This document shows, in pieces, positions 1-5,335 of a stretch of DNA of 9,852 nt. Origin of the DNA: Methanobacteriaceae archaeon (lineage in GTDB: Archaea > Methanobacteriota > Methanobacteria > Methanobacteriales > Methanobacteriaceae); assembly GCA_017883605.1 (NCBI GenBank), contig JADGNH010000069.1, forward strand, positions 1 to 9,852, read 5' to 3'. The notes under the pieces are model-generated. The model saw nothing but the letters and a program-made list of their open reading frames with translations, did not search any database and was not told the DNA's origin. A program made the translations under genes and the position numbers. Numbering within the stretch: the first letter of the stretch is position 1; the number at the start of each line of letters is the position of its first letter.

Positions 1-969
1 GATAGGGTTCGAAAATTCCTGGAATACACCGACAGAGATCCTGCTGATGTTATTGCAGTTTTACCCCCCAGAATGGGTCAGGCCTCAGTGGAGAAGATCG
101 CCATAAACTCGGTGATGGCCGGCTGCCTTCCCCCATACTTTCCCCTGGTTTTACAATCTGTTCAGGCTATTTCCCAGGATAAATTCAATTTATTAGGGGT
201 GAACGCAACCACTCACCCCGTAGCGGTGTGTACCATATTCAACGGCCCTTTATCACATGAATTGGATGTGAACAGTGGTGTCGGCTGTTTGGGTCCGGGT
301 AACATGGCTAATGCCAGCCTCGGCCGAGCCATCCGGCTCTGTCTTTTGAACCTCGCCGGTGCGGTGCCGGGGGTAGGCGATCATGCTACCATGGGTTCGC
401 CTGCCAAGTACAGTTACTGTTTCGCTGAAGCCGAGGAAGAGAGTCCCTGGGAGCCGTTGCAGGTGGAACGTGGATTCAAAAAAGAGGAAAGCACCGTGAC
501 GGTAATGGCTGCTGAGGCACCACAGAATGTGAATGACCACCGCAGCCACACCGCCGAAGACCTCCTGGACACCATTGTAAACATCGCAGCCGTGTCAGGA
601 TGCAACAACAGCCACGTACCTGGGGAGATGCTGGTGGTGATGGGTCCAGAGCACGCCCAGACAGTGGCCGGCGATGGCTGGGACAAAAATGATGTCAAAA
701 ATTATATACACCAGAATAGTGCTGTATCCGCTGAAATGGGAGATCGTGGCGGTAGAAAACTGGATGAACAGTGGATAGTTGACGGTAAGGTGAAAATAAC
801 CCGTTCCCCGGATGATGTGGTTTTGGTGGTGGCCGGCGGCCCGGGAAGGCATACCATGATTGCCCACGGCTTTGGCACCTCTTCTGAATCGGTAACCATG
901 CCTCTAACTTTAAAAAATGGGAAAAAGGTGAATTCTGTGCAAGAATTTAAAGTTAGAAGAAAAGCTTGA
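1..969 (+). CDS. Conserved uncharacterised protein, 3' part (5' end outside window)
   Basis: The reading frame is open from the first base, and the first ATG in view (73) lies inside conserved-looking sequence (preceded by AVLPPR), so the gene starts to the left of the window. 322 codons are visible, ending at TGA 967-969. The protein is soluble, with no signal peptide or membrane helix in view. It contains motifs I recognise from a family of about 320-400 residues found in bacteria and archaea: PPRMGQASVEKIAIN, VMAGCLP, THPVAVC, NGP, GCLGPG, a PAKYSYCFAE block, ESPWEPL and LVVMGPEHA. By recollection, bacterial members tend to sit near UGSC-type thiol or seleno proteins, but their reaction is not known to me and no such partner is in view. 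The recurring Cys residues and Gly-rich loops would suit an enzyme with thiol chemistry; that is inference. The next gene converges on it, so it is transcribed independently of everything else in the window. Confidence 0.85.
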   Translation, partial: DRVRKFLEYTDRDPADVIAVLPPRMGQASVEKIAINSVMAGCLPPYFPLVLQSVQAISQDKFNLLGVNATTHPVAVCTIFNGPLSHELDVNSGVGCLGPGNMANASLGRAIRLCLLNLAGAVPGVGDHATMGSPAKYSYCFAEAEEESPWEPLQVERGFKKEESTVTVMAAEAPQNVNDHRSHTAEDLLDTIVNIAAVSGCNNSHVPGEMLVVMGPEHAQTVAGDGWDKNDVKNYIHQNSAVSAEMGDRGGRKLDEQWIVDGKVKITRSPDDVVLVVAGGPGRHTMIAHGFGTSSESVTMPLTLKNGKKVNSVQEFKVRRKA

Positions 970-1029
970 TTTTCAGGAAGTTAACCATCCGGTGCACCTG
1001 CCCCCTTCAAAAAAAACGCACATTCCACC

Positions 1030-1061
1030 ATCAAAAAAAAAAAGATTAAAAAAAAAATAAT
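1030..1061 (-). terminator. U-tract terminator of the lipoprotein gene
   Basis: Directly after the TAA stop of the minus-strand gene, the minus strand carries two long T runs (A11 at 1033-1043 and A10 at 1048-1057 on the plus strand). Archaeal RNA polymerase terminates on such U-tracts without needing a hairpin. The same A runs separate this gene from the converging plus-strand gene. Confidence 0.65.
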
Positions 1062-1562
1062 TTATGTAGTTGTCAAACTGCTCAGTATTCTGTCCATAGT
1101 TTGCGTGCCGTTGTTTTTGGATACGTAAACAGCGTAGTAGAGTTTACTGTTTTTCGCCCAGTAGGCAATACTATTATAGAACCCTGAAGATGTTTTGTTT
1201 TGTGTTGTAAGCATCGTGGCATTAACACCATCCACTGAAACGGCTTTTTCTGTTAAGTATCCCTGTGTTTTATATTGCTGGACAAGTTCGTTTACCATAT
1301 CCAGAACAGATGCACTAGGAAGGTCAGAAACATTTATGTTTCCTATAGCAAATCCCTCATCGGTCGATCCCACCGACACAATGACATCCGATCCTGATGG
1401 AGTAGTTACGCTACTTGCATTTACACTCCAACTAGCAGGATAAACAAAGGTCACCCCGTTGCTGGAATAAGTTTTGTTCGACGACCATGGATCGCTGCTG
1501 GTACATCCTGAAGCCATAACTACTACCGAAAGCACTACTAAAATTAACAACAACTTTTTCAT
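1062..1562 (-). CDS. Lipoprotein with PsbP-like domain
   Basis: A 166-residue exported protein. The N-terminus MKKLLLILVVLSVVVMASGC has two Lys, a hydrophobic core and a lipobox-like A-S-G-C, so the mature protein probably starts at Cys20 and is anchored to the outer face of the membrane. A short Ser/Thr/Asn-rich linker follows. From about residue 32 comes a PsbP/Mog1-like fold signature: NGVTFVYPASWSV, then an S-rich beta region, a helix (VLDMVNELVQQYKTQGY) and a final AYWAKNSKLYYAVYV strand pair before a C-terminal helix. Many methanogen lipoproteins have this architecture; their ligand is unknown. The frame could also begin at TTG 1563-1565, but the adjacent ATG 1560-1562 gives a standard signal peptide and sits about 7 nt from a G-rich ribosome-binding stretch (GGGGGGAT on the minus strand), so I chose ATG. 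A TATA-like box lies near 1613-1626 and a U-tract terminator follows the stop. Confidence 0.85.
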   Translation of the reverse strand: MKKLLLILVVLSVVVMASGCTSSDPWSSNKTYSSNGVTFVYPASWSVNASSVTTPSGSDVIVSVGSTDEGFAIGNINVSDLPSASVLDMVNELVQQYKTQGYLTEKAVSVDGVNATMLTTQNKTSSGFYNSIAYWAKNSKLYYAVYVSKNNGTQTMDRILSSLTTT

Positions 1563-1577
1563 CAATCATCCCCCCAT

Positions 1578-1615
1578 AACTTCATTACATCAACTACTAC
1601 TGTAATTATGAAGTT
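1578..1615 (-). promoter_or_regulatory. Inverted repeat in the lipoprotein leader/promoter
   Basis: AACTTCATTACA (1578-1589) pairs with TGTAATTATGAAGTT (1601-1615). This gives a 12-bp stem with a 3-nt bulge and an 11-nt loop. It lies between the TATA-like sequence (about 1613-1626) and the ribosome-binding site of the lipoprotein gene, so it could act as an operator or as a leader hairpin. The function is inferred from position only. Confidence 0.45.
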
Positions 1616-1626
1616 CATATAATTTA
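1613..1626 (-). promoter_or_regulatory. TATA-like box of the lipoprotein gene
   Basis: On the minus strand the sequence reads TTAAATTATATGAA, about 55 bases upstream of the ATG. It fits an archaeal box A, with transcription starting near 1590. It overlaps the outer arm of the inverted repeat at 1578-1615. Confidence 0.4.
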
Positions 1627-1637
1627 AGATTACCTAT

Positions 1638-2094
1638 TCAGTTCACTCTCTCGATCTCCTCATCCCAAATCTCCTTATTCTGGCGGATATAATCAGCCAG
1701 GAGTTCCTTACACTCCCCCAGATCCAGGTTGATAAGCTCGACTCCATGATCCCTCAGGTAATCCTCCGGACCAGGAAAAGTCTCATTTTGACCCATTACC
1801 ACCCTGGGAATTTTATAGAGAAGTATTAAACCAGAGCACATATCACAGGGTATGAGGGTGGTGTAAAGGGTGCACTGTTTATAATCCGATCCCTTAAGAT
1901 GACCGGCGTTCTCCAGACAGTCCATCTCCGCGTGAAAAACCGTGGACATATCCTGACGCAGGCGGTTATGGCCCCGGCCAACAATTTCCCCATTTTTCAA
2001 CCAGGACCGCCCCTATAGGAATTCCATTTTCTTTTAAACCTTTTTTAGCCTCCATAACCGCTTCTTTCATGAATTTAAGGTGTTTTTTATTCAT
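1638..2094 (-). pseudogene. Cytosine deaminase (yeast type), frame broken by one base
   Basis: The gene would encode a zinc hydrolase that deaminates cytosine to uracil in pyrimidine salvage. It is split over two frames. From ATG 2092-2094 one frame reads MNKKHLKFMKEAVMEA and on to GIPIGAVLVE, then hits TAA at 1966-1968. The rest, from NGEIVGRGHN to the TGA at 1638-1640, lies in another frame whose nearest upstream stop is a TAG just before position 2000. Removing one base in or near the A5 run (T5 at 1993-1997 on the plus strand) joins them into about 151 residues, against 158 for yeast Fcy1. In the joined protein, His54-Ala-Glu56, PCDMC (Cys83, Cys86) and Asn43 match yeast H62, E64, C91, C94 and N51 with a constant offset of 8, and the C-terminal Trp region is kept. 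Every active-site residue survives, so the break is recent, a sequencing error or a frameshift that is read through. Initiation at TTG 2000 would lose the first helix and strand and is unlikely to fold. Confidence 0.8.
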
Positions 2095-2101
2095 TGAAAT
2101 T

Positions 2102-2131
2102 TCCCCTTGACTCCTAATTTATATAATTATT
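2102..2131 (-). promoter_or_regulatory. Promoter and ribosome-binding site of the deaminase gene
   Basis: On the minus strand a TATA box (AATTATATAAATT, about 2116-2130) is followed by an AAGGGGAA ribosome-binding stretch (2102-2108) six to eight bases before ATG 2094. The TATA box is so close to the ATG that a start site about 26 bases downstream of it would leave a very short leader. The presence of both signals supports ATG 2094, not TTG 2000, as the original start. Confidence 0.5.
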
Positions 2132-2176
2132 CTGATTCGATACTGGTTGGATTACATTTACTTAAAATAATCATTA

Positions 2177-3664
2177 TTAAGATTTGTTCTGTTGGAATTT
2201 CTTCCCATCCTTTTTACAGAGTTCTTTTATCAGGTTACGGCCGGTTAAAGCAGCGTTGGATATGCCGATCATGGCTCCGGCCCATTGTCCTACCATATAA
2301 AAGTTTTTAAGTCCGGGAAGGGTCTTAGTAAATCCTCTAAACATAATTTTCATCCCACCCTCTTTAGCAGGCCAGGGCTGCCATCCGTGGAAGTTGTGGG
2401 TGAATCTTTCCACTGTAACAGGGGTGGTGACGTCAAATGTTTCCACCTGCTTCTTAATACCCGGAAATCTCGCATCCAGCACTTCCAGGACTTTAAGATA
2501 AATTTGTTCCTTCTCATGGCTGTATTTCTCCATATCAGAACGTAATTCCTTCCAATATCCATAATTTCCCTCAGTTACCACCTTGATCACCGATTTTCCC
2601 TCCGGTGCCAATCCCGTGCTGGAATCAAATAATTCCAGATACAGTGAATCTCTTTCTCTCAACTCCAGCTTCAACGGTTCATCCAGGAGTAAAACCAGGG
2701 CATGGGACTCTTCTGATAAGTCCCGGTCCAGTCCCAGATAAATCTGCAGGCCAAATGCCTGTTCCTCTTCATAAGAATCATAATAGGAGTCAATGAATTT
2801 ATTGGTGTACTTCCCTTCTAACATTTCATAGATGGTACTGTGACCATCTGCCGCTGATATGACCACATCTGCCTGGTCCATGCTTCCGTCAGCGAGTATA
2901 ACCCCCACTGCCCGGTCATCCTCCACCATGATTTTCTCCACAGGCGTCCTGTAGTGAATTTCCCCTCCTAGCTCAAGAAAATGCTTTTCAATTCTTTTGC
3001 TGAACTCCAGTGAACCATATTTGGGCCATCCCAGATCACCCGCTTTAAAACCTGCCAGGAAAAGTAGGTGAGGGAACATAGGCATATCTGAGCCGTTTAT
3101 ATTGTACTGGATATGGGGAAAGGCTTTTTGAAGGAATTCGTTCTGGAACTTGCCGGCGTATTCTTCTAAGGTAGTTCCACCCCACTTGATCATAGTATAG
3201 GCGCGTGGTGCAATTTTTAGCTTGTCCCCCAGGCCGCCCATGTTCATGGAAAAGAAATCAGCACCCCTCAGCGAACTGCCTGCTTTTAAATAGTCTTCAA
3301 TCAATTTAGAATCCTCAGGGGCCAGTTCTTTAAGGTGTTTCTCCAGCTTTTCCAGGTCGGTGTAAATATTCAGGGCATTTCCTTTGCTATCTTCCACCCG
3401 CACGAAGGTGTCGTGGTTTATAATTTCATCCGCTTTTAAAGCGTTTAAATCCTGCCAAACCTGTTTCACACCTACATTGCCTGTGCCAGCCAGGTTGTGG
3501 ATGCAGTAGTCGAAGGTAAATTCTTTACGGTGCCAGGAAGTGCATACACCCCCTGGTTTGTTGTGCAGTTCAAATATCACTGCCTCGTAGCCGTTCATCC
3601 GGGCGTAACACCCCGTGGAGAGTCCGGCGATTCCTGCTCCGATGATTATGAGTTTTTTGGTCAT
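2177..3664 (-). CDS. Phytoene-dehydrogenase-like FAD-dependent oxidoreductase
   Basis: A 495-residue soluble flavoprotein of the CrtI/amine-oxidase fold. The N-terminal FAD site is clear: a beta strand followed by G9-A-G11-I-A-G14, acidic E32 at the end of the second strand to bind the ADP ribose, and the following PGG (37-39), then the conserved TFDYCIHN segment. The C-terminal flavin-closing motif is at about 455-482 (FYMVGQWAGAM then GISNAALTGR). The length is normal for the family. Members desaturate, isomerise or saturate isoprenoid or other lipid-like substrates; in methanogens several such paralogues have no assigned substrate, and nothing here names one. I see no isoprenoid gene nearby, so I leave the substrate open. 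ATG 3662-3664 is preceded by a GAGGG-type ribosome-binding site at 3671-3676. The deaminase gene follows after 82 bp with its own TATA box, so the two are probably separate transcription units. Confidence 0.85.
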   Translation of the reverse strand: MTKKLIIIGAGIAGLSTGCYARMNGYEAVIFELHNKPGGVCTSWHRKEFTFDYCIHNLAGTGNVGVKQVWQDLNALKADEIINHDTFVRVEDSKGNALNIYTDLEKLEKHLKELAPEDSKLIEDYLKAGSSLRGADFFSMNMGGLGDKLKIAPRAYTMIKWGGTTLEEYAGKFQNEFLQKAFPHIQYNINGSDMPMFPHLLFLAGFKAGDLGWPKYGSLEFSKRIEKHFLELGGEIHYRTPVEKIMVEDDRAVGVILADGSMDQADVVISAADGHSTIYEMLEGKYTNKFIDSYYDSYEEEQAFGLQIYLGLDRDLSEESHALVLLLDEPLKLELRERDSLYLELFDSSTGLAPEGKSVIKVVTEGNYGYWKELRSDMEKYSHEKEQIYLKVLEVLDARFPGIKKQVETFDVTTPVTVERFTHNFHGWQPWPAKEGGMKIMFRGFTKTLPGLKNFYMVGQWAGAMIGISNAALTGRNLIKELCKKDGKKFQQNKS

Positions 3665-3875
3665 GGGGATCCCTCTAAAATGAATTGTTACTTATATGTT
3701 GTAGTTTGAATTTCAAATAATTATGCTGTGACTGACGAGCGTTCCTAGAGATAAAATCGTAGAGAAGAAAACCGTATGGCAAGGGCCGTAGTAACCTCGA
3801 TCAAGAGCAAAAATATTTAAAAAAAATATATTTAAAATAAAAGATTTAATAGCTTAACAAAATAAAATATTTACT
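3665..3875. other. Intergenic region with an unexplained GC-richer block
   Basis: No convincing gene is seen in these 211 bases. Positions about 3725-3805 are clearly richer in G and C than the A/T tracts on both sides. On the minus strand the block has a short open frame reading VTTALAIRFSSLRFYL before TAG, with no start codon or ribosome-binding site in view. This looks like the remnant of a coding or structural-RNA sequence. The right-hand part (3808-3875) is almost pure A/T and carries the tRNA promoter. Confidence 0.4.
3822..3836 (+). promoter_or_regulatory. Box A (TATA) for the first tRNA pair
   Basis: AAAAATATATTTAAA sits about 45 bases before the mature 5' end of the first tRNA-like gene, which suits an archaeal tRNA promoter with a short leader. 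A second TATA-like stretch (AAAATATTTA, 3864-3873) abuts the tRNA-like sequence and is too close to serve it. Confidence 0.45.
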
Positions 3876-3950
3876 ACCCTGTTGTTGTGTGGGGGTATCC
3901 TGTAGGATATGTGGGAGCCCACAACTCGGGTTCAATTCCCGGTCAGGGGC
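3876..3950 (+). tRNA. tRNA-like gene, probable tRNA-His (GUG), poorly paired
   Basis: This 75-base stretch has tRNA length and a good T arm: TCGGG, loop TTCAATT, CCCGG (3926-3942). The acceptor pairs CCCTG (3877-3881) with CAGGG (3944-3948), but positions 1-72 (A-G) and 7-66 (T-T) do not pair. With a 5-base variable loop the anticodon loop is ATGTGGG (3909-3915). That places GTG at 34-36 after U33 and before G37, and the discriminator would be C73; all three fit tRNA-His. The anticodon stem can extend to GTAGGAT/AGCCCAC but holds A-C and A-G mismatches. The D stem pairs badly, and the encoded G at -1 expected for tRNA-His is a T. It lies 8 bases before tRNA-Lys and is probably co-transcribed with it. 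It may be a decayed tRNA, a divergent functional one, or a tRNA-like RNA. Confidence 0.5.
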
Positions 3951-3954
3951 GTTA

Positions 3955-4032
<78 letters not shown>

Positions 4033-4142
4033 CTCTATTTCTTAAATGCTTTCAGAACCTGCATTCCAACCCTTTTTTATTCTCCATCGCTTATGTGAAT
4101 ATTTGAAGTATGTTTATGAAAAGGGCCCAAAAAAAGTTAAAT
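4033..4142. other. Gap between tRNA-Lys and tRNA-Leu
   Basis: These 110 bases hold no gene that I can support. A T6 run at about 4072-4078 could terminate the tRNA-Lys transcript. The remainder is AT-rich leader sequence ahead of the tRNA-Leu promoter. Confidence 0.4.
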
Positions 4143-4153
4143 TAATATATAAT
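4143..4153 (+). promoter_or_regulatory. Box A (TATA) for tRNA-Leu
   Basis: TTAATATATAA begins about 30 bases before the mature 5' end of tRNA-Leu, the expected spacing for an archaeal tRNA promoter with a very short leader. A purine-rich BRE-like run (AAAAAAAGTT) precedes it. This suggests tRNA-Leu is transcribed separately from the tRNA-His-like/tRNA-Lys pair. Confidence 0.6.
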
Positions 4154-4173
4154 TTTCAACCATCAGAATATAT

Positions 4174-4405
<232 letters not shown>

Positions 4406-5293
4406 TTATTCAGCTATTTGCTTTAAAATACTTATATAATTAGTTTTTATAACATTTCTTAAATGCTCATTAACAAAACTGTTATGTGCAACTAAATTTC
4501 TACAGTTTTTAAGCTCATCAATTTTAACATTTAACCAATGATCATCTGGAAAATAATCTTTAAAGACATCTGGATTATTTCTTATTATGGCACCTAAATG
4601 CCCAAAATCTAAATAAAATAAATCTGAAGTTCCTCTTAAACCTAACCATCTGTTCTTTTGTTCTTCTGCTTTTCTAACCTGTAATGCATGTTTAGTTTCC
4701 TTATTTAATCTTAAATGTTCAAAATAGCTATCCCCAAAATTAGATTTAGAAACTTTTTCTATGAAAAGCCTTAGAGAATTCTCTACATAATATAAATCAA
4801 GATACACTTCCGCCATCTGTCTGCCTTTCCTTTTTATGTCAGGAGTCATTATACTATTTACAAAATAAGCGGATTTTACGGAATCTACGGATAATTCCGA
4901 AACAATGTGTTTTAAATCTGCTATTGGTGATACTTCTTCCATTAATGGCATAAATTTGATATCAAGAATATCATAACCTCTTTCGTCCTCTAAACATTCG
5001 TTACAACATCTTAATAAATTTAATTTGATGTCATCTGTAATTTTTATTTCTTCATCAGAAGATACTTGGACATGAAAGGCTATTTCTGCACCAAAAGCAT
5101 CCCATCTTCGCTCTATGCTTTTATCAAAAGCTTCAAGTTTTTGAGAATAAGTGCTAGAACATTTTAAATAACATTTAGCATCTTTAATAATTTCAAAAAT
5201 TTTTGTTTTATCATTCAAAATTAAATATTTTTTTAAATATTTAAAAAAATAGTCTGAATCTGGTTCTTCATATGTAAATTCAAATATAGACAT
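4406..5293 (-). CDS. AT-rich orphan with C-terminal Swt1-type HEPN domain
   Basis: A 295-residue soluble protein. Residues 1 to about 160 are not recognised: acidic and helical, with scattered Cys (KCYLKCS, LRCCNECLE). About 165-295 resembles the HEPN domain of Swt1-like proteins: helix YYVENSLRLFIEKV (from 168), a W-rich middle, DFGHLGAII, FKDYF, then R265-N-L-V-A-H270 and a final helix. The R-N-x3-H signature (Rx4-6H) is the known RNase active site of HEPN proteins, and here R, N and H are all kept. Such proteins serve as toxins, abortive-infection nucleases or RNA-processing enzymes; which applies here is unknown. ATG 5291-5293 has a GAGG site six bases upstream (5300-5303). Codons are far richer in A/T than in nrdD or DP2, and the gene lies between tRNA-Leu and nrdD with no antitoxin-like partner in view, which suggests acquisition by transfer. 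Transcription may follow leaky termination of nrdD, or use a weak TATA in the same gap. Confidence 0.75.
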   Translation of the reverse strand: MSIFEFTYEEPDSDYFFKYLKKYLILNDKTKIFEIIKDAKCYLKCSSTYSQKLEAFDKSIERRWDAFGAEIAFHVQVSSDEEIKITDDIKLNLLRCCNECLEDERGYDILDIKFMPLMEEVSPIADLKHIVSELSVDSVKSAYFVNSIMTPDIKRKGRQMAEVYLDLYYVENSLRLFIEKVSKSNFGDSYFEHLRLNKETKHALQVRKAEEQKNRWLGLRGTSDLFYLDFGHLGAIIRNNPDVFKDYFPDDHWLNVKIDELKNCRNLVAHNSFVNEHLRNVIKTNYISILKQIAE

Positions 5294-5303
5294 TTAATAC
5301 CTC

Positions 5304-5334
5304 ATAAAAATAGAAAAAAAGAAAAAAAAGAAAA
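5304..5334 (-). terminator. U-tract terminator after nrdD
   Basis: The 42-base gap between the nrdD stop and the HEPN gene holds four successive T runs on the minus strand (A4 5331-5334, A8 5322-5329, A7 5314-5320, A5 5306-5310 on the plus strand). This is a strong archaeal U-tract terminator. The HEPN gene starts only about 10 bases after it, so its transcription either leaks through or begins inside this tract. Confidence 0.65.
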
Positions 5335-5335
5335 C

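Noticed and set aside
967..1002. TGA at the end of the first gene as a possible selenocysteine codon, since its relatives are linked in my memory to UGSC selenoproteins
   Set aside because: The frame after the TGA runs into TAA within five codons, there is no conserved extension, and Methanobacteriales are not known to use selenocysteine.
3876..3950. tRNA-Tyr (GTA at 3902-3904) or tRNA-Pro (TGG at 3912-3914) reading of the unusual tRNA
   Set aside because: For Tyr the flanking stem does not pair at all in register. For Pro, position 33 would be G. Only the His register keeps U33, G37 and C73.
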